8,499 bases of DNA from Loktanella sp. UBA3435 (GTDB lineage Bacteria; Pseudomonadota; Alphaproteobacteria; Rhodobacterales; Rhodobacteraceae), in assembly GCA_002378665.1 (NCBI GenBank), contig DFSO01000058.1:14823-23321 (forward strand), in the 5' to 3' direction. Below the pieces are notes generated by a model that was not told the DNA's origin, did not search any database, and saw only the letters and a program-made list of their open reading frames with translations. This document shows, piece after piece, positions 1-5,738 of this stretch (positions within the stretch are counted from its first letter, which is position 1; the number at the start of each line of letters is the position of its first letter). The position numbers and the translations under genes were made by a program.

Positions 1-679
1 GCGTTTCAGCGGCAGGCGCAGGCCGATTAGGCCGCGCGGGCGGACGCGGAGAGCTTTTCGGCGCGCCACTTGGCACCTCGTCGGCAATCGCAATCTCGGT
101 CGCTGTTTCCTCTGGCGCGGTTTCTTCAACAGCAGGCTCAACCACCTCAGCGGCAGTTGCCTCATCAGGCACAACCGCTTCCTGCACGACTTCGGCCACA
201 GCCGCATCGGGTGGTGGCGGCGCAATCGGTTCTGGTGCGATGCGTGGCGCAGGGCGCGGCTGCGGACGCGGGCTAACTGTCAAATCAGGAAAGGCAGCCT
301 CGGTTGGCGGCGTTGGCTCGGCAGGTGCTGTATCGGCCACCTCGGCAGGCGGCGCTGGCGGCTCAAGCGCGGCTGGCGGCGGCGTTTCCTCAACAGGCTG
401 CTCGGCCACAGGCGGTGCGGCAGGCTCTGTGGGCGCAACCTCTGGTTCTGGTGGCGTTGGCGCTTCCTCGACCGACGGGGCCGCAGGTGCCGCAGGTTCA
501 TCCGTGCTCGGCTGCGGCGTCGTCGCGGCAACCATCTGCGCATATTCTTCGCCGCTCACAACCGATACAGGCGTGATTTCAAAATCCATAGGTTCTGAAT
601 CCAATCCCCATCCGAGGATCAGCCAGCCAATCAGCACCGTGTGGCCGATTGCAGATACTTTTGCGCCCGTCGATTGCAC
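1..679 (-). CDS. tolA: TolA, Tol-Pal system inner-membrane energy transducer (partial, C-terminus missing)
   Basis: TolA links the TolQ-TolR proton-driven motor in the inner membrane to TolB and Pal at the outer membrane. About 226 codons are present; the reading frame is open to the left edge, so the C-terminal TolB/Pal-interacting domain is outside the window. I chose the GTG at 679-677, four bases after the tolR stop, because no ATG lies nearby in frame and the encoded N-terminus is a short cytoplasmic tip followed by one membrane helix (about residues 8-26). That helix carries Ser9 and His13, the S-x3-H pair that TolA and TonB use to contact their motor. After it comes a short segment (residues 35-50, ITPVSVVSGEEYAQM) like those I recall from roseobacter TolA proteins. 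From about residue 53 the protein is rich in Pro, Ala and Glu rather than the long helical Ala/Lys region of the E. coli protein. The identity rests on topology, motif and position after tolQR. Confidence 0.9.
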   Translation of the reverse strand, partial: MQSTGAKVSAIGHTVLIGWLILGWGLDSEPMDFEITPVSVVSGEEYAQMVAATTPQPSTDEPAAPAAPSVEEAPTPPEPEVAPTEPAAPPVAEQPVEETPPPAALEPPAPPAEVADTAPAEPTPPTEAAFPDLTVSPRPQPRPAPRIAPEPIAPPPPDAAVAEVVQEAVVPDEATAAEVVEPAVEETAPEETATEIAIADEVPSGAPKSSPRPPARPNRPAPAAET

Positions 680-683
680 GTGC

Positions 684-1163
684 TTACCCGCCCGTACCGT
701 TCGAGGCCGACGGTGTCGCGATATCCGTCACCAGACCGATATTCGAGAACCCGCCAGAGTTCAGCGCGCCCATAATCTCGGCAACTGTATTCCAGTCGTT
801 AGCGCCATCGGCACGCAAGAAAATACGGTCAGAGGTGCGTTCAGCTGCAATCGCCTGCAACTTGGCGACCAACTCCTCACGCGAGGTCTCGGTGTTCTGG
901 ATCGTGATCAACCCATCGGCCGTAATTGTCACCGTCAGCGGCTCTTCCTCATCAGATGGCAAGGCGTTCGCTGTCGTCTTTGGCAATTCCACAGGCACGC
1001 CCACGGTCATCAACGGGGCGGCGACCATAAAGATGATCAAAAGCACAAGCATCACGTCCACAAAAGGCGTGATGTTGATCTCGGCCATTACATTCGCACG
1101 GCGACCCCGACGGCGGCGGCGTCCGCCCCCATCATCGCCTGATTTCATGACACCGGCACCCAT
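684..1163 (-). CDS. tolR: TolR, Tol-Pal proton-channel subunit (ExbD/TolR family)
   Basis: This 159-residue protein is the TolR subunit that forms the proton-conducting motor with TolQ. The N-terminus is cytoplasmic and strongly basic (GRRRRRGRR at about 15-22). The single membrane helix spans about residues 34-54 and follows the family signature MAEINITPFVDVMLVLL; Asp36 in it corresponds to the conserved proton-binding aspartate of TolR/ExbD. The periplasmic domain (about 60-150) carries the usual VELPKT segment and the EELVAKLQAI and RADGANDW stretches. The length fits the family. The ATG at 1163-1161 immediately follows the tolQ TAA with no gap, so translation is probably coupled; a later in-frame Met at residue 6 is a possible alternative start. 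The stop lies four bases before the tolA GTG. Confidence 0.96.
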   Translation of the reverse strand: MGAGVMKSGDDGGGRRRRRGRRANVMAEINITPFVDVMLVLLIIFMVAAPLMTVGVPVELPKTTANALPSDEEEPLTVTITADGLITIQNTETSREELVAKLQAIAAERTSDRIFLRADGANDWNTVAEIMGALNSGGFSNIGLVTDIATPSASNGTGG

Positions 1164-1838
1164 TTAGCTGTCCAACTGACGGCTAAGAATGGTTGCAAAC
1201 TCATCGGCAAAACTCTCGTAACCTGCAACAATGCGGTCACTATCAGCCGACAGCTTGTTATAGAAAATAACGGCTGGAATAGCAGCCAAAAGACCCAGAC
1301 CCGTCGCAAGTAGCGCCTCGGCAATACCCGGGGCCACAACAGCAAGGTTCGTGTTCTGCGATTGGGCAATCTCGATAAAGGCGTTCATGATGCCCCAGAC
1401 CGTCCCAAACAGACCCACAAACGGGGCAGTCGAGCCAACGGTCGCCAAAACAGGCAGACCCTTCTGCAACTTCGCCGCTTCCTTAAGAATCGCGACATCC
1501 ATTGAGCGGTCAATCCGTGCCTGCGCACCCGCGATCAGCCCGCCATCCTGACGGTGCGACCTGCGCCACTCCAACATACCTGCGGCGAAAATCTTCTCGC
1601 TGGACCCCTGCGGCGTCGTGCCGATCTGATCAAACAGCGCATCCAACGGCTCACCCGACCAAAAAGAGCGGTCAAAAACCTCAGCTTCGGCACGCGCTTT
1701 GCGATATTGAATGATTTTGTCGACGATAATGGCCCAACACCAGATGGACGCAGCCATCAGCATCATCATGACCAATTTGACAGTAAGTGTCGCGCGGGCA
1801 AACAAGGCCCACATCGTGTAATCAGTTGCTACTTCCAT
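1164..1838 (-). CDS. tolQ: TolQ, Tol-Pal proton-channel subunit (MotA/TolQ/ExbB family)
   Basis: TolQ is the multi-pass inner-membrane subunit of the Tol motor and, with TolR, converts proton flow into movement of TolA. The 224-residue product has three hydrophobic segments at about 19-43, 127-152 and 168-193, separated by a large cytoplasmic loop (about 44-126). Family hallmarks are visible in helix 2 (LATVGSTAPFVGLFGTVWGI, 131-150) and helix 3 (IAEALLATGLGLLAAIPAV, 172-190). The length is close to that of other TolQ proteins. The start ATG at 1838-1836 is preceded by a weak purine-rich stretch (AGAGCAGG). It gives the short pre-helix segment ending in MWALFARATLTVK that I associate with roseobacter homologues. 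The gene abuts tolR and is separated from ybgC upstream by 100 bases, the largest gap in the ruv-tol chain. Confidence 0.96.
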   Translation of the reverse strand: MEVATDYTMWALFARATLTVKLVMMMLMAASIWCWAIIVDKIIQYRKARAEAEVFDRSFWSGEPLDALFDQIGTTPQGSSEKIFAAGMLEWRRSHRQDGGLIAGAQARIDRSMDVAILKEAAKLQKGLPVLATVGSTAPFVGLFGTVWGIMNAFIEIAQSQNTNLAVVAPGIAEALLATGLGLLAAIPAVIFYNKLSADSDRIVAGYESFADEFATILSRQLDS

Positions 1839-1938
1839 AATGCCTGCTCTGCTATTTGGCCCATTTGGGCTCCCATTAGGGCGAGCTTAGAACAAAAGAA
1901 AGACAAAATCCAACGGTCTCACACAACTCGGCGTGATA
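1839..1938 (-). promoter_or_regulatory. ybgC-tolQ spacer with possible weak internal promoter
   Basis: This is the only sizeable gap in the chain from ruvC to tolA. Reading leftward, TTGGAT (1913-1908) and TAAGCT (1889-1884) are 18 bases apart, each matching only three of six consensus positions, within a T-rich pyrimidine stretch. A small dyad, GCCC-ATTT-GGGC at 1859-1870, sits between this and the tolQ start. No U-tract terminator is seen after ybgC, so read-through is expected. The promoter call is weak; the spacer could equally be a processing site or leader. Confidence 0.18.
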
Positions 1939-2328
1939 TTACGCGTCGTTTCGGCGAATACTCGCTGGAAGCCGTGCGGCCGCGCCATTCGCCCCAATCG
2001 CAACAATGGTCACAAGCGCCTCAAATAACGGCACACCGTCGCGCGTCACCATCTGCCTGAGTACCCAACGTGCGCCCGTATTCATCTCGGTCACAGTCTC
2101 AACAACCAGCTCATCGTCATAATTTGCAGGCATAAAGTAATCCGCCTCAACACGGCGCACGGCAAACACCACACCCGTCTCTGCTTTCATCTTGGCCTGA
2201 TCAACACCCAATTCACGGACCCACTCACTGCGCGCCCGCTCAATGAACTTGAAATAATTGGCGTAATAAACGAACCCCGCCAAATCGGTGTCTTCGTAAT
2301 AAACACGTACAGGAAAGCGGTGGATCAC
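1939..2328 (-). CDS. ybgC: YbgC, Tol-Pal-associated acyl-CoA thioesterase (hotdog fold)
   Basis: This 129-residue protein belongs to the 4-hydroxybenzoyl-CoA thioesterase-like hotdog family; YbgC proteins hydrolyse acyl-CoA thioesters in the cytoplasm and are encoded with the tol-pal genes. The signature YYEDTDLAGFVYYANY lies at residues 10-25, with Asp15 matching the catalytic Asp18 of E. coli YbgC. Where E. coli has His25 in VYHASY, this protein has Tyr22 (VYYANY), a change I believe is common in relatives. The helix FIERARSEWVREL (28-40) and the segment ADYFMPANYDDEL (62-74) are also typical. The start is a GTG at 2328-2326 that overlaps the upstream TGA (GTGA), which implies translational coupling. 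It yields the expected short N-terminus before the strand containing VRVYYEDTD. Confidence 0.93.
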   Translation of the reverse strand: MIHRFPVRVYYEDTDLAGFVYYANYFKFIERARSEWVRELGVDQAKMKAETGVVFAVRRVEADYFMPANYDDELVVETVTEMNTGARWVLRQMVTRDGVPLFEALVTIVAIGANGAAARLPASIRRNDA

Positions 2329-2936
2329 AGCGTAATCCTCGCACCAAGGCGCAAAGCATGGCTCGTATCCTTCGCCACCACTGGCATCACAGGATCATAG
2401 CTCGCCGCAATCACCGCCGCGACCTCTGGGCGCACAACCGCGTTGCCATTGATCAACGCCAGCGGCGGCACGTCCCGAAACGCAGCATCAGACCACAGCA
2501 AAATCACCTGCACCGCTTGGGACAGCGCAAGCGTATCCGCAGGCGCCTCTGCCAAATGCGCATCCATCCGCAAGAAAACAAAGCAACCACAAATCGCGCC
2601 CGCCTTATCAAAACGGAAAATCCGGTACTGGTTGGCCCCCGCCGCCTTCAGCCGCCCAACCAGCGGCCCGATATCTGGGATCATCTGCTCTAAATGCGGC
2701 ACCTCGGCCAACTCGTCCCATTCACGGCAAAAGAACACCATCAGGTTGGTGCCCAAATTCGGATCAAAATCCGACATCTTATGGTTCGCCAAGGCCACAA
2801 CCACCTCAATCGCGCCCTTGAAAACCGACAGCGTCTGATCATCAACACCAAACACCACAGGCACAATCGGTACGCCCCAACGGGCAAACACATACTCGCC
2901 ATCACTGCGGGTGAAATAGTGTGTCACATCAAGCAT
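2325..2936 (-). CDS. Conserved hypothetical protein between ruvB and ybgC
   Basis: I do not recognise a named domain in this 203-residue protein. It is soluble-looking: no signal peptide and no convincing membrane helix, though it has hydrophobic strands (VPIVPVVFGV at about 22-31, VQVILLW at about 142-148). It contains several aromatic and acidic stretches (MSDFDPNLGTNLMVFFCREW at 54-73) and a CGCFVFLRMD segment around 116-125. The mixture of short hydrophobic strands and helices suggests a compact globular fold. Its ATG (2936-2934) overlaps the end of ruvB by eight bases and its TGA overlaps the ybgC GTG, so it is translated within the chain. I recall similar genes at this position in other Rhodobacteraceae, but this was not checked. 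Function unknown; location alone hints at either junction processing or the envelope genes downstream. Confidence 0.85.
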   Translation of the reverse strand: MLDVTHYFTRSDGEYVFARWGVPIVPVVFGVDDQTLSVFKGAIEVVVALANHKMSDFDPNLGTNLMVFFCREWDELAEVPHLEQMIPDIGPLVGRLKAAGANQYRIFRFDKAGAICGCFVFLRMDAHLAEAPADTLALSQAVQVILLWSDAAFRDVPPLALINGNAVVRPEVAAVIAASYDPVMPVVAKDTSHALRLGARITL

Positions 2937-3948
2937 CGAACATATCCGTCTGAGATTTCGGCGGGTTTAACCCCAAATGCCGCCAAGCAGCCATAGCCAA
3001 CATGCGCCCCCTTGGCGTCCGCTGGATCAGCCCCTTTTGTAGCAAATACGGCTCGATCACATCTTCCAAACTGTCACGGCTTTCCGACAGCGCCGCCGAC
3101 ATCGTCTCAATCCCAACAGGCCCGCCGCCATAACTCTCTGCAATCAATCGCAGATACCGACGGTCGGCATTATCCAACCCCAGATGATCCACACCCAGCC
3201 GCGTCAATGAGCTATCCGCAATCTCTCGCGTGACCTTACCGTTACCTTCAACAACCGCAAAATCCACGACACGGCGCAGCAAACGTCCCGCAATCCGCGG
3301 CGTCCCCCGTGCCCGCTTCGCAATCTCACGCGCACCCAAATCCTCTGCAGGTGCGCCCATCAATCGGGCTCCCCGCGTGACAATCTCGTGCAACTCGTCT
3401 TCGGAATAAAACTCCAACCGCGTCGGTATCCCGAAACGGTCGCGTAGTGGCGTCGTGAGCAACCCCATCCGCGTCGTCGCCCCAACAAGCGTAAACGGCT
3501 GCAATTCAATCCGCACCGTCCGCGCCGCAGGCCCCTCGCCGATCACCAGATCAAGCTCGAAATCCTCAAGCGCAGGATACAACACCTCCTCAACCGCAGG
3601 GTTGAGGCGGTGAATTTCGTCAATAAACAGAACATCCCGCGCTTCCAAATTCGTCAGGATCGCCGCCAAATCCCCCGCCTTGGCCAATACAGGCCCAGAG
3701 GTCATGCGAAAGTTCACACCCAACTCGCGGGCCATAATCTGCGCAAGCGTGGTTTTCCCTAAGCCAGGAGGCCCGTGAAACAACACATGATCCATCGCCT
3801 CGCCGCGCATCTTGGCACTCTCGATGAACACCTTCAGGTTAGACCGCGCCTCGCGCTGCCCAATAAATTCGTCCAATGTCTGCGGGCGCAGCGCTCGGTC
3901 GGCATCTCCGGCCAAAGGCTCGGGGCGTAGATCGGGATCAGATTCCAT
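2929..3948 (-). CDS. ruvB: RuvB, Holliday junction branch-migration ATPase
   Basis: RuvB is the hexameric AAA+ motor that drives branch migration of Holliday junctions bound by RuvA. The 339-residue product has the Walker A motif GPPGLGKT (59-66), the Walker B motif VLFIDEIH (106-113), sensor 1 GATTR (156-160), the PLRDRFG region (167-173), the sensor 2 region RGTPRIAGRLLRR (214-226), and the C-terminal winged-helix motif EPYLLQKGLIQRTPRGR (299-315). Length and motif order are normal for the family. A TTG two codons upstream (3954) extends the frame, but the AAGGA at 3959-3955 is ideally spaced (6 bases) for the ATG at 3948-3946, which I chose. The gene follows ruvA with a 9-base gap and overlaps the next gene by eight bases. 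Confidence 0.97.
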   Translation of the reverse strand: MESDPDLRPEPLAGDADRALRPQTLDEFIGQREARSNLKVFIESAKMRGEAMDHVLFHGPPGLGKTTLAQIMARELGVNFRMTSGPVLAKAGDLAAILTNLEARDVLFIDEIHRLNPAVEEVLYPALEDFELDLVIGEGPAARTVRIELQPFTLVGATTRMGLLTTPLRDRFGIPTRLEFYSEDELHEIVTRGARLMGAPAEDLGAREIAKRARGTPRIAGRLLRRVVDFAVVEGNGKVTREIADSSLTRLGVDHLGLDNADRRYLRLIAESYGGGPVGIETMSAALSESRDSLEDVIEPYLLQKGLIQRTPRGRMLAMAAWRHLGLNPPKSQTDMFDA

Positions 3949-3954
3949 CTGCAA

Positions 3955-3959
3955 TCCTT
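3955..3959 (-). promoter_or_regulatory. Ribosome binding site of ruvB (decides the start)
   Basis: AAGGA, overlapping the last bases of the ruvA TAA, lies six bases before the ATG at 3948. It abuts the alternative TTG at 3954 and so rules that TTG out. This also implies that ribosomes ending ruvA terminate on the ruvB binding site. Confidence 0.7.
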
Positions 3960-4614
3960 ACCCCTTTGGAGCCAAGAGCTTCAAGGCCGCACGGATCAAT
4001 CCAGAGGTATCCAAATCTGGCATAGCCCCCATCGCCTCCGCCACAGCCCCCGCCGCATCACCGGGCGCATAACCAAGGTTCGTCAGCGCGGACAAAGCCT
4101 CGCCCTGCGCAGGGTTCGCCACAGGTGAAGGCGCACGGCGCTTTGGCGCAGGTTCATTCTCAATCACCTCTTCGCCCAAAGCCTCGGCAATCGCGCCACC
4201 CATTGCCATCACAGCAGGCGCCTTATCCTTCAATTCAATCGCAACGCGTTGCGCGGTTTTCGGACCGACGCCCTTGGCCTTCGCCAGCGCATTCCAATCG
4301 CCCAGCGCAATCGCACGGCTCACACCGTCCGCCCCAAGCGCGCCCAAAATCGCAAGCGACGCCTTCGCACCAATCCCCTGCACCGACATCAGCAAACGAT
4401 GCCATTCTTTCTCAACCAGCGTCGTAAATCCGAAAAGCTGCAAGTTATCTTCGCGCACGAGCAAATCGGTATAAAGCGCGACCGCCTCGCCATTGGCAGG
4501 CAAACTCGCCAGCACGCGGTTCGTTACATAGACAATATAACAAACGCCGCGCACATCGATCAAAATGTGATCGGTAGCGCGATATTCCAAAATGCCCGCA
4601 ATCTTGCCAATCAT
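3958..4614 (-). CDS. ruvA: RuvA, Holliday junction DNA-binding subunit
   Basis: RuvA binds the four-way junction as a tetramer and loads RuvB. The 218-residue product shows the N-terminal OB-fold beginning MIGKIAGILEY, with the acidic-pin region LLVREDNLQLFGF (51-63). Two helix-hairpin-helix motifs follow, SVQGIGAKASLAIL (77-90) and AKGVGPKTAQRVAIEL (113-128). After a flexible Ala/Pro-rich linker (about 135-170) comes the C-terminal RuvB-binding domain (about 171-218, EALSALTNLGY). The frame is open further upstream inside ruvC, but the ATG at 4614-4612 gives the canonical N-terminus, overlaps the ruvC TGA (ATGA), and has GAGG eight bases upstream. Translation is therefore probably coupled to ruvC. 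Confidence 0.97.
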   Translation of the reverse strand: MIGKIAGILEYRATDHILIDVRGVCYIVYVTNRVLASLPANGEAVALYTDLLVREDNLQLFGFTTLVEKEWHRLLMSVQGIGAKASLAILGALGADGVSRAIALGDWNALAKAKGVGPKTAQRVAIELKDKAPAVMAMGGAIAEALGEEVIENEPAPKRRAPSPVANPAQGEALSALTNLGYAPGDAAGAVAEAMGAMPDLDTSGLIRAALKLLAPKG

Positions 4615-5120
4615 GCCGATGCCCTCGCCAATGCGTCCGCCAATCGGCCCGCTGATTGCGCATGATGTGCATGGCAAATCGCAATGGCAAGCGCATCTGC
4701 GGCATCAGGCCCTGCCAGCTTCACACCGGGCAATTGTAGGCGGACCATATGATCAATCTGTTTCTTATCCGCATGACCGACGCCAACAACGGCTTTCTTA
4801 ATCGCATTGGGATAATACTCGCCAATCGAAAGCCCCGCCTGCGCAGGCACCAACATCGCGATGCCGCGGGCTTGGCCCAGCTTCAAGGTGCCAGCGCCAT
4901 CTTTGTTCACAAACGTCTGCTCAACAGCTGCGGTATCAGGGGCGTAGGTTATCAGCACATGGGTCAACTGCGCATGCAGCGACGCCAGCCGCGTTCCCAA
5001 GTCATCCGTAGCCAGAGAGTTACACACACCATTCGCAACATGCGTAATCCGAGAGCCATGCACCTCGATCACGCCCCAGCCCATATTCCGCAAACCCGGA
5101 TCGATTCCTAAAACGCGCAT
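4611..5120 (-). CDS. ruvC: RuvC, Holliday junction resolvase (crossover junction endodeoxyribonuclease)
   Basis: RuvC is the dimeric, metal-dependent nuclease that cuts Holliday junctions symmetrically. The 169-residue product has the full RNase-H-like catalytic set: Asp7 in LGIDPGLRNMGWG (4-16), Glu67 in AAVEQTFVNKD (64-74), and Asp139 and Asp142 in GPDAADALAIAICHAH (137-152). EYYPNAIKKAVVGVGHADK (101-119) is also characteristic. Length is normal. The ATG at 5120-5118 has AGGA seven bases upstream. It is the first gene of the leftward ruv-tol chain; its upstream region is the divergent intergenic stretch shared with the DUF1127 gene. Confidence 0.97.
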   Translation of the reverse strand: MRVLGIDPGLRNMGWGVIEVHGSRITHVANGVCNSLATDDLGTRLASLHAQLTHVLITYAPDTAAVEQTFVNKDGAGTLKLGQARGIAMLVPAQAGLSIGEYYPNAIKKAVVGVGHADKKQIDHMVRLQLPGVKLAGPDAADALAIAICHAHHAQSAGRLADALARASA

Positions 5121-5188
5121 CTTTTGATCCTGCTCTTCATTTCTTGTTATTTTTACTTAACCAAGAATTAGCACAAACCGCGAACAAA

Positions 5189-5240
5189 ATTCTAGTGGGG
5201 TTTTTAGCGTGCTATTTTTGCTGCACCCGCAAAAAGTCAA
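5189..5240 (-). promoter_or_regulatory. Candidate promoter region for ruvC and the ruv-tol chain
   Basis: Reading leftward, TTGACT at 5240-5235 matches five of six -35 positions, and AAAAAT (5219-5214) lies at a short 15-base spacing. Separately, TAGAAT at 5194-5189 matches five of six -10 positions but has no good -35. Either would give a leader of roughly 60-90 bases before ruvC. No pair is fully convincing. Confidence 0.25.
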
Positions 5241-5264
5241 AAAACGACATCCCAAAAACGACCA

Positions 5265-5295
5265 CCGACAAATCAGGCCGAATTTACTGTATATT
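5265..5295 (+). promoter_or_regulatory. Candidate promoter for the DUF1127 gene
   Basis: TATATT at 5290-5295 matches five of six -10 positions, and CCGACA at 5265-5270 matches four of six -35 positions with a rather long 19-base spacer. Use of this site would give a leader of about 150 bases that contains both dyads. The alternative TTGACA at 5316-5321 has no acceptable -10 at 16-18 bases. An alternative sigma factor could also be used, and I see no clear heat-shock-type site. Confidence 0.25.
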
Positions 5296-5363
5296 TACCA
5301 AGGACTTCCACAATTTTGACACAATCGAAACCATGTCGAAAACGCATGTGTGATATGCAAAAA

Positions 5364-5389
5364 CGGCAGTGGATTTTCTGAAACTGCCG
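5364..5389 (+). repeat. Inverted repeat (7-bp stem) in the DUF1127 leader
   Basis: CGGCAGT at 5364-5370 is perfectly complementary to ACTGCCG at 5383-5389, with a 12-base A/T-rich loop. No U-tract follows, so it is not an ordinary terminator. It could be a leader hairpin or a protein-binding dyad. Confidence 0.5.
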
Positions 5390-5415
5390 CACTAGATGCC
5401 CCTCATCAGATTCAT

Positions 5416-5431
5416 TGCTGCATGTGCAGCA
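5416..5431 (+). repeat. Hairpin-forming palindrome just before the DUF1127 ribosome site
   Basis: TGCTGC (5416-5421), loop ATGT, then GCAGCA (5426-5431) forms a perfect 6-bp stem. It ends five bases before the AAGGA ribosome site at 5437-5441, a position where it could influence translation or mRNA stability. Confidence 0.5.
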
Positions 5432-5449
5432 TTCCCAAGGAAAAGCCCA

Positions 5450-5656
5450 ATGTCCGCATTTACAACAACGACACCAGCCGTTTTCTCTGCTGGCCGCCTT
5501 ACAAAAATTGCAGCAAACGCATTTGGCGTTGTTGCTGCTTGGAACGATGCACGCATCACACGCAAATCTCTGTCCAAACTTTCCGCGCGTGAGCTTGCTG
5601 ATATCGGCCTCTCGTTCGGCGACATCGAAACAATCGCGACACGTTCAGTTCGCTAA
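5450..5656 (+). CDS. DUF1127 (YjiS-like) small protein
   Basis: This 68-residue protein carries the DUF1127 signature in its C-terminal half: AWNDARITRKSLSKLSAREL followed by ADIGLSFGDIETIA (30-63), the usual arginine-containing helix then L-x-x-L-x-x-x-E-L-x-D-I-G-L. Small DUF1127 proteins of Rhodobacter are stress-induced, and at least one (CcaF1) has been reported to bind RNA and act with small RNAs made from the same transcript; applying that here is inference. The ATG at 5450 is preceded by AAGGA (5437-5441) at eight bases. An in-frame ATG 18 codons upstream (5396) has no ribosome site and adds non-family sequence, so I rejected it. The gene stands alone, divergent from ruvC, and ends 27 bases before a strong terminator. 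Confidence 0.92.
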   Translation: MSAFTTTTPAVFSAGRLTKIAANAFGVVAAWNDARITRKSLSKLSARELADIGLSFGDIETIATRSVR

Positions 5657-5716
5657 GACCACATCCTCCCAAAACGACAAAACGCCACAACCGATCCCCT
5701 CGGTTGTGGCCTTTTT
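5657..5716 (+). ncRNA. 3' UTR of the DUF1127 mRNA, possible small RNA with anti-Shine-Dalgarno motif
   Basis: The stretch between the DUF1127 stop and its terminator contains TCCTCCC (5664-5670), complementary to ribosome binding sites, followed by an A-rich unpaired-looking segment and the terminator hairpin. In Rhodobacter, small RNAs with CCUCCUCCC loops (the CcsR or 'cuckoo' RNAs) are processed from transcripts headed by a DUF1127 gene. Here the motif is single and shorter, and I see no local stem presenting it in a loop, so this is only a candidate. Confidence 0.25.
5684..5716 (+). terminator. Strong intrinsic terminator, probably bidirectional
   Basis: GCCACAACCGA (5684-5694) pairs perfectly with TCGGTTGTGGC (5700-5710) around a five-base loop, followed by CTTTTT. 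On the minus strand the same stem is followed by GTTTTGTCGTTTT, so it can also terminate the convergent gene whose stop is at 5739. Confidence 0.93.
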
Positions 5717-5738
5717 CTATTCTGTGATGCAGTGGGCC

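Larger units (their letters stand above)
5121..5449. other. Divergent intergenic region between ruvC and the DUF1127 gene
   Basis: These 329 bases hold no convincing gene; short open frames on either strand lack ribosome sites and recognisable protein character. The stretch is richer in A and T than its flanks. It must contain the promoter for the leftward ruvC chain and for the rightward DUF1127 gene. Visible elements are weak promoter-like hexamers in both directions, a repeated AAAACGAC (5241-5248 and 5255-5262), a TTGACA at 5316-5321 without a good -10 partner, and two inverted repeats in the DUF1127 leader (5364-5389 and 5416-5431). Confidence 0.7.

Noticed and set aside
240..1142. Plus-strand open frame (300 codons) opposite tolA and tolR, starting with a Gly/Ala/Ser-rich stretch
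   Set aside because: The Gly/Ala/Ser run is the complement of the Pro/Ala/Glu codons of tolA, and the opposite strand has canonical TolR and TolA motifs.
4615..4677. Longer RuvA with 21 extra N-terminal residues
   Set aside because: The extension lies inside ruvC, and the canonical RuvA N-terminus MIGKIAGIL begins at the ATG at 4614.
5316..5344. Heat-shock-type or standard promoter based on TTGACA at 5316
   Set aside because: No acceptable -10 at 16-18 bases, and the CCATGT at 5331 is too close for a sigma-32-like site.
5144..5353. Small plus-strand open frame of 69 codons in the intergenic region
   Set aside because: No ribosome site, A/T-driven composition and no family resemblance; it overlaps promoter sequence for both neighbours.
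5396..5449. Longer start for the DUF1127 protein (ATG at 5396)
   Set aside because: No ribosome site there, whereas the ATG at 5450 has AAGGA at eight bases and gives the usual family length.
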